64,000 nucleotides of DNA from Paraphysoderma sedebokerense (lineage: Eukaryota > Blastocladiomycota > Physodermatomycetes > Physodermatales > Physodermataceae), in contig JAHLJZ010000008.1 of assembly GCA_025602915.1 (NCBI GenBank), positions 1 to 64,000 of the forward strand. Direction: 5' to 3'. A program made the translations under genes and the position numbers. Positions 45,292 through 58,888 of this stretch are shown here, one piece after another (positions within the stretch are counted from its first letter, which is position 1; every line of letters starts with the position of its first letter). The notes beneath the pieces are model-generated. The model was not told the origin of the DNA. It worked only from the letters and a program-made list of their open reading frames with translations, and did not search any database.

Positions 45292-47601
45292 CTACAAAGG
45301 AACGATTTGCACCAACCCTTCTCTTGTCCCGCATACCAGGAACTTATTATTCTTGGCGATCCTCACACTCATGATACCTAGATTAAAAACTCTAATTTGT
45401 CTCAACTTTTCCCCGGTTTTAGTTTTAAACACCAAAACGGTATTATCGAAACTCCCACTCGCGAAAATCTCCCCATCATGCGAAAAACAAACCGTACAAG
45501 CCCAACTCGGTCCGACATTGATCTGGTGTAAACACTGTCCGGTTAAATAATCCCACAATTTAATCGTTTGGTCCCTCGACGTGGTGAGTAACAATGAAGG
45601 ACGATGTAAATCGATTGAAAGAATATAATCATCATGAGCTTCGATACAACGAACATGAGTGATGTTTTTAGAGTGAACCATGACTTTAACGTCCCAGATG
45701 TAAACTTTTCGATCTAACCCCGCGGAAGCGACATATCGTCCGTCTAACGAAAACTTGACAAATTTGACATACTTGCTGTGTTTATTGATGGAACAGATAC
45801 AATCCCCGGTTACGAAATCCCATAATCGAATAGTTTGGTCTAGACTGCCAGAAACGATGTAACGTCCGTCAGGAGAGACGTCGCAACTGGTGATGGAATC
45901 GGTGTGACCTTGGAGTGTACGTTCGCAAGTGGCGTTTTGAGAATTCCAAATTTTAATGGAACGGTCAAAGGAAGATGAGATGATGTAGGATTCGTTTTTG
46001 GTGAAATGGGCGTCGGTGATGATGGATTTGTGTCCGCAGTATTGGGCTAGACAGGTGCCGGATTGAATGTCGAAGATACGGACCGCTCCATCGTAGCCGC
46101 CTGTTAACCAAATGTTTTGTTCAAATGTGGTGGGCCGTATAGATTTCGTACCATCTCGATGAGCGTCGATGAATTTTGGAAAAAGGAAGATATCAATGCC
46201 AGCGAATAAATCATGGAGGAGAGCAAATTTATGATGTAGTTTTAAAATTTTGTTGTAAGATTTGTGACCAAGTTTGTAGTTTCGCGTTTGAAGAATTTGT
46301 TGGAACAGTTTCCTCATGCCGGCCGGACTCCGAATTTGAGTGAAAGAAAATGACTCGTCTGTTATCTCTCGACATACTAGATCCCATAATGCGACAAGTA
46401 CATTTGAAATGAATTCATTCGACGTTTCGTGAACGTTGAGAGCTCGTTTTGAGTAAAGCGTTGAATCTCCGATGACTTCTGTTAATGCAAGAACAAGAAT
46501 TGAATTGCACAAGGAAACCAAGGTGTAGTCGAGGGATTGATCAATCTCCGAGTACACGATGTCAATGTCGTCTTTCACAATATTCACCGGTGTGGTGTCG
46601 GGATCTGATTGAGACGGATTATTTGGCACGGATGAGTGATTCGTGGGGTAAGCAAAGTGATGATCTGGCAAAGGGTTTGTTGAAAGTCCACCCGAAGCGT
46701 TCACTTGTGATGTTGTATCCCCTCCGGCAGGAGTTGATAGACTGTTTGCAGCATTCTCTTGAATGAGTGCAGTGGTTGTTGAATTTGAGTTTTTACTGTC
46801 TTCGATATCTCTTTTCGGTGACTTGTCATTTGCATTTGGGTTGACGGATGAGCCATTGGGAGTGGGGGTTTTAAGTTGTTCCTTTTTCACCATTTCACCA
46901 GTGACGGATGATCTTTTTTTTCCTGATGCTGAATTACTTCTGCTCGAGACCGCATTGTCATTGACATTACCTTTCCCTTGCTGTGATGCATCGGTTTTCG
47001 TGTTGGCGGTCACAGCGGAAGCTTCAGATAGTGAGTCAACCAAGGATTTTGCCTTGTTTTCCACAGATTTTGCAGCATTTTTACCCCACACCATCAATTC
47101 TTCCCTCTTTGAGTCCTCAACATTTTCAATCGCTCTCAGCTTTGCTATATTCTGGCCCACTAGACCAAGTTTTTCCCCAATTTCAAAATGCGTCTTTCGC
47201 AAGGCCCTCTGAGAGATAGCGTGTAGCGCCGAAAAAGTTTCAATAATCCTCTTACATTCTTGTACCTCCAACGGGTTCCTCATATCAATTTTCCTTGCGA
47301 GCCTATGAATCGCAAAGTCTTCGGGGGTCTTGCTCGCAACTGGAGCAGGGGCGGGTAACTCGAACGCATGTTCTGTTGGATCCTCGACCGAGACATTCCA
47401 GCCGTAGAACCAGTCAGTTGCTTGAGAGTAGGCGGATCTGTAGTCTGCTGTTTCGTAGTCCAAGAGATGGAACGATGCGAGTGAGCTAGCGTAGTGTTTC
47501 GACGTTGAAGGTGAGAAATGGCGAAAGAAGTGGGTGAGGAAGGGGGTTTTGAGTTTTGCGGCGATAGATTCCAAATCCTGCAACAGCTTGACACTCTCCA
47601 T
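45292..47601 (-). CDS. WD40-repeat protein, intronless
   Basis: A single 769-codon frame. The N-terminal half is helical (residues about 1-200, e.g. RRHFSP-like and QRALRKTHFEIGEKLGLVGQ), then a Ser/Asn/Pro-rich linker (about 215-340), then a helical segment (DYTLVSLCNSILVLALTEVI). The C-terminal half (from about residue 480) has seven WD40 blades, e.g. WLTGGYDGAVRIFD, ISSSFDRSIKIWN, VSGSLDQTIRLWD, ASAGLDRKVYIWD, LTTSRDQTIKLWD, ASGSFDNTVLVFK. WD40 propellers are scaffolds for complexes; nothing allows a specific orthologue. The lack of introns is unusual among these neighbours. Divergent from RVB2. Confidence 0.88.
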   Translation of the reverse strand: MESVKLLQDLESIAAKLKTPFLTHFFRHFSPSTSKHYASSLASFHLLDYETADYRSAYSQATDWFYGWNVSVEDPTEHAFELPAPAPVASKTPEDFAIHRLARKIDMRNPLEVQECKRIIETFSALHAISQRALRKTHFEIGEKLGLVGQNIAKLRAIENVEDSKREELMVWGKNAAKSVENKAKSLVDSLSEASAVTANTKTDASQQGKGNVNDNAVSSRSNSASGKKRSSVTGEMVKKEQLKTPTPNGSSVNPNANDKSPKRDIEDSKNSNSTTTALIQENAANSLSTPAGGDTTSQVNASGGLSTNPLPDHHFAYPTNHSSVPNNPSQSDPDTTPVNIVKDDIDIVYSEIDQSLDYTLVSLCNSILVLALTEVIGDSTLYSKRALNVHETSNEFISNVLVALWDLVCREITDESFSFTQIRSPAGMRKLFQQILQTRNYKLGHKSYNKILKLHHKFALLHDLFAGIDIFLFPKFIDAHRDGTKSIRPTTFEQNIWLTGGYDGAVRIFDIQSGTCLAQYCGHKSIITDAHFTKNESYIISSSFDRSIKIWNSQNATCERTLQGHTDSITSCDVSPDGRYIVSGSLDQTIRLWDFVTGDCICSINKHSKYVKFVKFSLDGRYVASAGLDRKVYIWDVKVMVHSKNITHVRCIEAHDDYILSIDLHRPSLLLTTSRDQTIKLWDYLTGQCLHQINVGPSWACTVCFSHDGEIFASGSFDNTVLVFKTKTGEKLRQIRVFNLGIMSVRIAKNNKFLVCGTREGLVQIVPL

Positions 47602-47641
47602 ATTTAAAATACCCTAAATTATATTTATAAATAATATTTAA

Positions 47642-50079
<2,438 letters not shown>

Positions 50080-51090
50080 ATGTAAAGGATTGAATTTATC
50101 AAATGGGTGGATAATGGCGAATGGTTAGTTGTTATATGTATAGCTGTTGATATTTAGTGCAATATGCAGTCGAGATGTTCTTAAAAGTCTAGTGTTCTCT
50201 AAACAAATTATCATGTTACGATGCGAAATTGGCATCTGGTTGTACACATCATGGATATTGTTTCGCCCGTATGGATACCTTACCTTAAAAAATTCAGTTT
50301 TCATATCTTATTAGCTGTGGAGCTTTTCTCTGCAATGGGAATTTTGTCATTGATTAATTGTTAATAATGTTGGGGGAGAAATCTCCTGTGTCATGGCCGG
50401 ATCGTGTCTAAAAATGAAGCAAACCAGATGAAAGTGCAAGCGTTCCTTCTGGCGGCATTTAGATTTTTGTGCCGAACGATTTTAGATTTTCATCAAGTTA
50501 TAAAAAAACGAGCAAGACTGTATCTCTCGATAAATTTGCCATGAAGTCCGAAACGAACGTGAATCAAATTTTCACGCTCAAATACCACGGAGGAACATGA
50601 GAGATCACTTGTAAAGACAACCTCAGCAATCTAAAGCACACTAAGCACAATGAAGCCATGGAAGAAATTAAAAGGGCAACGCTGCAACTCTTAGTACTTA
50701 TAAAATTGACATTATAAATTGGAGAAATCAGAAGGAGCCGGCAGAGTTTTTCTACCGCAGAAAAAGGGAATCACGTGCGTCGTTGCTATGGAAATTAAAC
50801 AACTTTGAGTCAATGTGAGACGGGCGGTTGCGTTGTTGCAAAAAAGTGGAATTGGGGACAGAACTCAAACTACCTCTTTGTTTATTTTATTTTTCTTATT
50901 CAGTGATGACACTAAAGATATACCAGTAATCTAGCGATTTAATACCCCTCTTTAATTATAATTCATCACTGTATTGAAACCGATCGAAAAGCATTTTTTT
51001 TACTCTCCGGTGAACTCGATTTGAACCAAAACGATCAATTGACGGACGATCAGTACGATTTGTTTGTATAGATATTGCAGTGTTGTCAGA
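50080..51090. other. Intergenic region (about 1 kb)
   Basis: Between RVB2 and the PPR gene, both plus. It is A/T-rich with several short T and A runs. No gene, RNA or repeat that I can support. Confidence 0.4.
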
Positions 51091-53013
51091 ATGCATTCGT
51101 CCAGATATCTGCTACGACCGTTAAGACAATATCACCGATTCTTTGCACGTCATTCCGAGGCCTCCTTAGTTAACTCGACTGATATCTGCTCTCGACCTTT
51201 TTCTTCCCTTCATCATCGCCTTCGTCATGCCACGATTTGTACGACATCGAACCGACTTACAAGTCATCACATAACAAGTTCGGATAAATATGCTCAGACA
51301 CGATCTATAGTCACCACCCCCATCCTTTCACTCCATCCTCAAGAAACCGATCTCCAATCACCTCCAGACGTTCTATTACAAAAATTTCGGACCGCACTGT
51401 CGAGTTATAGCCCGGTAATAGCATGGAACTATTACATAGCTATCATGTCTTCACCATCTACCTCTTCATTATTGCAACCGTCAGATCACATTAGATTATT
51501 ATACTACATCAAACGACTCGCCACTCCGACTGTTCAATCTTCTTTACCTCGACCAGTGCCCCCGAAACTCGTTCATCATCGGTTACTATATATTCTCAAT
51601 ACCATACGAAAATTAGAAATTGAAATTCCACCAAGAATATACACATCGCTAATAGACGCTTTCACAAAAACGGGTGACATGGAGAAAGCTGAGTTCCTGT
51701 TCAAAGAGTTTATTGAGAAAGGTCATAAACCCGATGTGTATTTGTTTAATTCAATGATGTATGGATACGTCAGGACAATGAAAATAGAAAATGTGTTGAA
51801 ATGGTTTGATAAAATGGTGTTGGAATTTGGGGTGCCGCCGAATACATTTACGTATAATCAGGTGATGAAAATGCATGATATCAATGGCGATATGGACGCT
51901 TTGTTGAAGGTTTGGAATATATTGAAGAGTAATCGAAGTCGAAATGAGAATCATGAAAACATTAGATCGACGTCGCGAATATCATCAGTGTCAGAATCAA
52001 CGGCACCGGCGGTCAATGATGCCAGTGGAGAAAAATTTGTCGACACCTATTCTTCGCAGTCTAACGGCAATTCGCAACACTTATCAAAGACAGATGTCGT
52101 CAATTCACTATCGGAGTTGATTAGAGATTACAATCCAGAAAAGACTAAAACGAGAGCCATATCGTCTAGTCCTGCTGCTGTTCCCGATAATCAAAGCTTT
52201 GTGATTTTGGTGACGGCGATGGGACGAAACAAGCGGCCGTTGGACGCCGTTAAGTTCTTTAGAGAGTTTTTAGAAGACGATTCATGCAGCAGGGTTTCTT
52301 CGGCTGATACTACGCAGACACCGAAAAAATTCATTCGCCGCCCGACAACAGCTTTAGTTAACGCTCTCCTTTTTGCACTCACGAAATCAAACCACATGCA
52401 AGCCGCAGAACTGCTATTTACCAACACCGCAAAATCATTCAGGCGAAGACCGAACACGTTTGCGTATAATTTAATGATACAGATGTACATTCGCAACAAC
52501 GAGTTTGAGAATGCTTGGAGACTATTGGACGAAATGAGAATGCAAGAAGAAAAATTGAAACCTCCGAAATTAATCGTTCCTCCTCCCGAATTGGCTGCGA
52601 CAGAATCTCCAGTTGAGACAGATTCCAACAAACCTCTGAATTCTTTTTCACATGATTCTGACAACTCGAATATAATACCTCCCCTCACTCTTTCTGAATC
52701 ATTCGCTCGCTCCTCCTCACCATCCTCGTCATCTGAATCCATCAACCCGTCTTCGCCGTTATCAAATTCTTCAACACCTTCCCCATCCAATGATCCTACT
52801 TCGCCGTCATCAACGGGTTATCCACCTGTATTCAAAGGACCCCGAGTTTCAGTCGGAGGTGGTCGTCGAATAAGTACAGTCGGTATCAACTTCATCACCC
52901 TTGCATCACTTTACAACGCCGCGGCGTTATCCAAGAATCGTTCTTATGAGAAGTTATCCCGTAAGATAAGAGGTTGGTATAACCTGAAGTTTAGAAAAAT
53001 CTGGAGAAGCTAA
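51091..53013 (+). CDS. Pentatricopeptide-repeat (PPR) protein, probably mitochondrial
   Basis: Intronless frame; the first ATG at 51091 gives a basic, Arg/Ser/His-rich N-terminus without acidic residues in the first 25 or so (SSRYLLRPLRQYHRFFARHS), typical of a mitochondrial presequence. PPR motifs include IYTSLIDAFTKTGDMEKAEF, DVYLFNSMMYGYVRTMKIEN, NTFTYNQVMKMHDINGDMDA and NTFAYNLMIQMYIRNNEFEN. PPR proteins bind organellar RNA in processing or translation. A Ser/Pro low-complexity tract (about residues 530-590) separates the repeats from a basic C-terminus (KIRGWYNLKFRKIWRS). The specific RNA target cannot be inferred. Confidence 0.87.
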   Translation: MHSSRYLLRPLRQYHRFFARHSEASLVNSTDICSRPFSSLHHRLRHATICTTSNRLTSHHITSSDKYAQTRSIVTTPILSLHPQETDLQSPPDVLLQKFRTALSSYSPVIAWNYYIAIMSSPSTSSLLQPSDHIRLLYYIKRLATPTVQSSLPRPVPPKLVHHRLLYILNTIRKLEIEIPPRIYTSLIDAFTKTGDMEKAEFLFKEFIEKGHKPDVYLFNSMMYGYVRTMKIENVLKWFDKMVLEFGVPPNTFTYNQVMKMHDINGDMDALLKVWNILKSNRSRNENHENIRSTSRISSVSESTAPAVNDASGEKFVDTYSSQSNGNSQHLSKTDVVNSLSELIRDYNPEKTKTRAISSSPAAVPDNQSFVILVTAMGRNKRPLDAVKFFREFLEDDSCSRVSSADTTQTPKKFIRRPTTALVNALLFALTKSNHMQAAELLFTNTAKSFRRRPNTFAYNLMIQMYIRNNEFENAWRLLDEMRMQEEKLKPPKLIVPPPELAATESPVETDSNKPLNSFSHDSDNSNIIPPLTLSESFARSSSPSSSSESINPSSPLSNSSTPSPSNDPTSPSSTGYPPVFKGPRVSVGGGRRISTVGINFITLASLYNAAALSKNRSYEKLSRKIRGWYNLKFRKIWRS

Positions 53014-53863
53014 ATTGAAGTTCGATTCTATTTATGTGGATGGTTGGAATGGTAAAACGTAGGTGATGGCATGCGAAATTATGGAGGGAAAGACGTTATA
53101 AATATTAGTGAATTCTCATTTTCGTGTAGGACGCATTAAAAACTACAAGTGTGAAATATGAATCCCACTGAGAATCAAAACAATTTGTTGAAAGCTGATT
53201 GTATTGGATATGACATGATGGTACAGGAAATAATTGTACAGTAGTTGGCCAATTAAAAACAAAATTTTTAATACATAGATAATTCGATTCAGCAATTCAA
53301 TTTATTCTGCTAAGAAATGGTGATTTTGTCCTGCCATCAGACATAGCTCTTTAGGCTCAGCCCTCTAATTGCTGTCTTCAATCGATCCCAAGCTGACAAT
53401 CACAAATGACGGAATAATGTCTTCATCAATTATTGAAACCAATAGCCTCGGAGATACCTCCAACAGTCAATGCATCATCCTTGAGTTCTAACTTTCAACG
53501 GCTGAACGGATCGTGCGCCTGCTTTGATGAATCCACAATTTACAGTCGCTCGCGCGTCTAGTTTCAAGTCAGAAGGGATGATACCTGGATAAATTAGAGG
53601 AATTGAGAGCGTTCCCTCCAAGTTTTGTTATCTGTGACAAATGCAGACCCTTGATTCATATCATTCGCATAGAGCTTCATCCGAGATGGAAGTTTCAGAG
53701 GTAATGTCATTTTGCATTCATTAAGGGATCTGGCTAAAAGTTTCGTCCTGACTAAACCGGATTTCTGTTTCATCTTGAAAAAATTAAAAGGGCTGCAATT
53801 CTCTCCTATGTACATCGCTTAAGATTGAGCCCTCATCTCACTTTTTGACTTAACTGCTGCATT
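53014..53863. other. Intergenic region
   Basis: About 850 bp between the PPR gene and the secreted-protein gene. A 73-codon minus-strand frame (53594-53815) has no recognisable motif and starts only 48 bp from the next gene; I do not call it. Confidence 0.4.
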
Positions 53864-55344
53864 ATGAATCTTAAATTCCTTCCCGTCTTCTTTGTTCTCG
53901 CTCTCCTCAATGGGGCCTATGCCATGGACGAAGAAGATCCGTCAAATGTCCCGGAATCTTGTCATCGCATTGTAGAGAAAGGACTGGGTGGCTTTTTTAA
54001 CAAGCAAATGGAGTCTATGGTGGTCTCTGGTTTACGCCCTGTGATTCGTCAAGACCTCACTAAAGAGTTCAATTCCGTCAAGAATACTATACTCGGTAAG
54101 TTTTCCGTAATTTAAATTGCTAAGTCCTGAATCAGCCGGTGGGCCCCTTTTAAGGATCATAAGAAGACTTGCCTAACTGGCTTTACTGCATTGTTTAGCT
54201 CCCCTTCCCGCTTTCGTCGATGCCGCCTTTTCTGATGTCAATGACGAGGGTCTTACCAGCCACGAGAAAGAAGTGTTCCAGGATTTACTCGGCAATGTTA
54301 AAGGTGTTGTCACTCATATGCAAGACACAATTGATCCCGTGGTCGATGAGGTCGTCACAAAAGCAATCGATGACATGTCCGATGCCATGTCCGATGCCAT
54401 TGTGAGAGGGACAGCCAACTATTTTAAGATCAAGGAATCCAAGCATGTGGAAGAAGGTAAATGTCAATTTTTTAAGCTGCTTTGCTTTCGCTCCAAGTTT
54501 CATCATTAACCAAATTCACAGCCATTTCAGTCGAGGAGCCCCAACCAGAAGTTAGTGAGAGAGTGCCAGAGGCTGCCAGCGAGGAAAGAGTGCCTGAATC
54601 ACCGAAGGTTGAGGAAAATGTCCGTGAATCTCTAAAGTTTGACCAAAGCAGATCTCTTGAAAGTGCAGGTAAGATCATTGCGTCCATTTCAAAATCAATT
54701 ATGTGTTGGCGGTCATGAATATCTAACAGGCAGTGATTTCCCCTTTTACACCGTTAGGCGAACAATCTGATGACGACGGCACTTTCCAAGTCGATACGGT
54801 GTCCCAAGCCGAACCAACTGTTCCCGAAAGATCTTCTTCTGCCCCAGCTCGTCTTGGTCGTTCTCACAGTCTTCGCAAGCGAATGATGAAATGGGTCAAA
54901 GAAATGATGCAGCCGTGTTCCGTTATACTCAAGCAAAAGAGCGAAAAATTAGCTGTTTCAATCATTCGAGAAAGCAACAAAGCTGTCCATGAGACAATGG
55001 TCTTTGCAGTTAAAAAAGTTCAATCTAAACTCGCAACATCTGTTTCCGCATCTCTTAACGTTTTCCTTCCGGCGCAATACCGTGTTAACCCGATTACCAT
55101 GGCCGATGCCGATACTACTACTCCTGTCTTACAGTTCTCTTCCAGACTCGCCGATCTCAATATGAGATTAAGTGAGGGTGTTCAAAGAATGGTTGACACG
55201 AGCTTCGCAAAATTAGAAAAGGAATATCAAAAGATTGCTGCCAGCATCATCAAACAAAGAATCAACTCTTTCTTCCGCCAATCTTCTGCCAGCACTTCCT
55301 CTGACACGCAAATTGACGGTGCCTCCTCGTCATCACAGCAATAG
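53864..55344 (+). CDS. Secreted or lumenal protein of unknown family
   Basis: Four exons (53864-54095, 54199-54456, 54522-54668, 54758-55344) join in frame to 407 residues. A clear signal peptide (NLKFLPVFFVLALLNGAYA) is followed by an acidic N-terminal region, an amphipathic helical part (VVTHMQDTIDPVVDEVVTKA, then a 12-bp direct repeat giving DAMSDAMSDA), a Glu/Pro/Ser-rich spacer encoded mainly by exon 3, and a basic helical C-terminal half (RLGRSHSLRKRMMKWVKEMM, then KLAVSIIRESNKAVHETM). It has few cysteines (two or three). All three introns are in phase 1, so the exons could be skipped or shuffled without frame loss. No homology recognised. Confidence 0.75.
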
Positions 55345-55701
55345 AAGATTACCTTTTAGTGTATTACATTTGTGCCTCGGAATGGAAAATTGGTAGATGT
55401 AGATGACAAAAGTTTTGTACTGAATATTTAGGAGAAAATCAAAAGCTAGTGAAAATTTTTATATCAATTTGAATATAACTTATTGCGTAGTTTCATATAT
55501 CAGTATGTCCCTCGTTCATATCTCTCTCATTTTGCACCTTATGACGGATTTTTGCGGCGTGGACTTCACAATGCGATCTTCGCTCCGAGGCTTATTAATT
55601 AAAAGGGTTTTGGGCTATACTGCTTTACTCTGTTCATCGTGACATAAGGTTGTTGGTTACTGCTAATCTCAAGGCGGTATATAATTTCTATATCTTGTTT
55701 C
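55345..55701. other. Intergenic region
   Basis: About 360 bp between the secreted-protein gene and DDB2, both plus. No feature seen apart from A/T-rich sequence. Confidence 0.4.
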
Positions 55702-57938
55702 ATGGTTAATTCGGATTCAGAATTGTCTTCAATTAATTCAGCGGATGATTCGTGTAATTCGACCTTTTCGAAAGCTCGATCTAAGGTCGGAATGATGGAT
55801 CTCTCGGAAGAGTCTCAAGATGACAATATAACGGAATCTAAGTCATCCGAAAAAGGTCTCTTAAAATTTAAAAAAGTCTTGAGCCGGTTTAAATATGAGC
55901 AATCGGACATTAAAGGCGAGGGTCCAAGTTCAAGAGAAGGGCTCGAAAATACAGGGACAGTCGATAGCGATACAAATGACGCCAGTGAGTACGAGGATGA
56001 GGATGGAGATGGTTCGAATATTATGTACTCAAAGCGCCATACTGGTATGTATTATATTCTTTTTGGGGTCACAAAGCAGGTCGCTATGGAGAGCTTCAAG
56101 CTGATAGTAGCAACCCAGGTATCACTACTGTTGTAGAATCTAACAACATACACTATCATCATTTTGAAAAGCCCCGAAGAAAATCAAATTGAAAGTAAAA
56201 TCAACTGTTGCAAACCAACAACGGGCCTCTGGCCATTCTTTCGCTTTCCCGTCCCCGTCTTCAATTAGCAATGGTCGTTCCAGCAATTCAAAATCTGTCA
56301 TTTCATCATCATCATCCCAACTTCGGCCCCTAAAACACTTTGATACCGTACCCACAACACTACAACATTCAACAAGTCTTTCCCAATACCTTGATCGTAG
56401 AGCTCATACGGGACTACATGGTAGCAAAAGGCAAGATGCGACATATTTCACGATTGATAGACTCTCAAAGTACGAAATTGTTAAATCGATTGGGGGATTT
56501 GATAGAAGAGTAACATCTATGGAATGGAATGAAGAAAAGGAATGTTGGAACAGTTATGCTGTTCTGGCCTCAAAAGGTCGGAGTCCCGATTGTTCCCTAT
56601 TCAAAGACATGAGAGGCTAATTATTCTTTCGTGTACAGGAGGGGACTTGATTCTCTTGAATTCGAATGAACCGAGTAGCGAGTATTCGTTTCGGAAAGGA
56701 CGAGGACCCGGAGGACAAGTAAATCAAATTAAGTTTTATCCAGGTTGTCTGGAGTCTGTGGTTACGGCCTCCGTTGATGGGACTGTAAGATCGCAACATC
56801 TGCAAAGTAATCTGCCGGATCAAATATATTTCGATACCGGCGATCTATCGAAATGGTTCACTGCATTAGACATCTCCTCACCGTCGCGATCTTGCAATTT
56901 CTCGTCCCCACTCTTATTCACGGGAATGAACACTGGGGTTGGCGCATTGCTGGATCTGAGAAGTTCTGTGAAAATATTTGAATGCAAATTACATAAGACG
57001 AAAATTCAGGATGGTGAATTCCATATTTTTGATGAAACAATGTTGATCACGGCAGGAAATGATCGAATGGTCAAAGTGTGGGACCTAAGGATGTTGAAAG
57101 AACGAAGTGCAGGAGTAAACATCATGGGTGGAACAAAAAAGAAAACTGGAGTGGAAGTTGAACCCGTCATAACATGGAACACAGATGGCGTTTTAAGTAA
57201 TGGTATGATTTGGTGCTAAGTTTATCTTCTTTTGTCTTCCTTCCGCTGATGTGAAAATCTACTCTTCGTTTTGATATAAAAAGCTACTGTGTCACGGTCA
57301 TCACCCCATTTAGTGTTGACTACTGCCCAAAATAGTGAACTGCGTGTTTATGACCTTTCGAGACCTGATATTGAGCCAACTATTTTTAATCATGTATGTT
57401 AGCTTCCTTGCTTGGTCAACTTGATGCTTCTTGCACGACTAACCTTTCATATAAGCCACATCGTCATTTTCAACATATAACAGCCCAAAAAGGAACTTGG
57501 CATCCTTTTCACGATTTAGTATTGATTGGAAGATACCCAGATCCATCGCAGCCTGGTGATTCACGGACGGTGGACGTGATCCACTACGATAAACGAAATC
57601 GTGAAATGAAGTTAGTTTCGCGTATGGATGACAGCAGTGTGAATGGGATTCATTGTCTAGTCAAAATAAATTCCGACGGGAGTAGGATACTGAGTAGCGT
57701 CGGAATGAATTCTGTATTATGGGAGTTTCCGCGGGATAAAAAAGGAAAGGCTCCTGCAGTGGTTGGAAGGAGAGTAACAGGTAATGACAACGATAATGAA
57801 GAAGAAGATGATGATAAAGGCGACGGGAAAGGAAATAGAAAAAAGAGAAAGCGTTTCAACGATGAAGACGAGGCGACGAAGAAAAAGTTGGGAGTTCGAG
57901 CTGCCAACAAAAAAGCAAACGGGAAAAGACCCAAATAA
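55702..57938 (+). CDS. DDB2: DDB2, damage-sensing WD40 subunit of UV-DDB
   Basis: Five or more exons. The N-terminus is acidic and Ser-rich (55702-56044), then KKIKLKVKSTVANQQ. The helix before the propeller is followed by FDRRVTSMEWNEE, GGDLILLNSNE, ASVDGTVRSQHL, LHKTKIQDGEFHIF and TAGNDRMVKVWDLRML. The last exons have LTTAQNSELRVYDLS, PHRHFQHITAQKGTWHPF and LIGRYPDPSQPGDSRTVDV. The FQH hairpin, which in human DDB2 inserts into DNA at the photolesion, is conserved. DDB2 joins DDB1-CUL4 to start global-genome nucleotide excision repair. The C-terminus is a Lys/Asp/Glu-rich tail (KGDGKGNRKKRKRF), a likely nuclear signal. Introns near 56045-56171, 56575-56639, 57201-57283 and 57393-57450 were read by frame. 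Confidence 0.92.
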
Positions 57939-58054
57939 AGCTGGTGTATTCTATCTCTGAATTTTGCAGCAGTCGATCATTATCATACGACAATCATCAG
58001 TGACAGATGTGAGTCTGCTCGGGGATGACGCACACTATGTCTCAATATGTTGAT

Positions 58055-58178
58055 TGACTGACGTTTCATATAACCCTCACCGTTATTTTCAGCATATGCC
58101 AGCCCCCAAAAAAAAAACTTGGCATCCTTTTACGATTGGACCATACCCAGTATCGCAGCCAGGTGATTCACTGACTTG
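58055..58178 (+). pseudogene. Decayed duplicate of a DDB2 exon
   Basis: This stretch resembles 57440-57572 in DDB2: both have TTTCATATAA, then a CATCGTCATTTTCA-like block (here CACCGTTATTTTCA), AACTTGGCATCCTTTT and CAGCCTGGTGATTCAC-like sequence. Here a run of A replaces part of the codons, bases are lost after CCTTTT and the frame is not kept. No other DDB2 exon was found beside it. It looks like a local partial tandem duplication that has decayed. Confidence 0.75.
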
Positions 58179-58888
58179 ATCCCGGCCACTGCCCGTACTG
58201 TCACGTCAGGAAGTCTTTAATGGTACTGGACTGCACTCTACAGTCTACAAGTACACTAAAAGTCTACGGGCTAATTGGCAATTGACAATTGGCAAGAACG
58301 CTGAAAATTGCTTTTTAGAATCGCAGTGACACTTATCAACCATGAGCAGTCCATGAGCCCATCGTTATACATACACCGAGACACAGCCGAGACCGGAAGG
58401 ATTATCACCCAGGCATGGCCCAAACCAGTCCCTGCCCTTCCCTGGCATAAAGAAGAAATATTGGAGCCTGGAGTCTAGACTTATGGTCTACGAATTTCTT
58501 AACAAAGGTCAAATAGATTGATAGGGGCTGGAGAAGGACGACACAAATTCCTGACTCGTGTGAAGGGATGCTCATTGCTCCTCAGTCCTCAGTCCTCAAG
58601 TCGCGATTGAAGGGAGACATCGAACGTTCGACTCCTGTAGGCCGTAAGGCTAACTTGAGTGCTGCTCGTCATTCCATTAAATACATCTCGCACGACCACT
58701 GACTTTTATCTGCGCTACAACTACTCATATTCGTAAGCTTGAAGGCACCAAAGCTCATTCTTATTAGACCGAAATTTACGCGTCGAGGAAGGTATGCGGC
58801 AAATAAACTCCAGTACTTCCGACACCTTCATAACGCCGTCGAATATTTTGACCAAAGTAGCCTTTCTCTAGGATATTTTTCTTCAAGT
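58179..58888. other. Intergenic region upstream of the third 7TM-RGS cluster
   Basis: About 700 bp. The open frame of gene F extends upstream to 58739 but without conserved content; the family start is at 58889. No RNA or repeat recognised. Confidence 0.4.

Noticed and set aside
53594-53815. 73-codon minus-strand frame
   Set aside because: No recognisable motif and no room for a promoter against the next gene; chance frame cannot be excluded.
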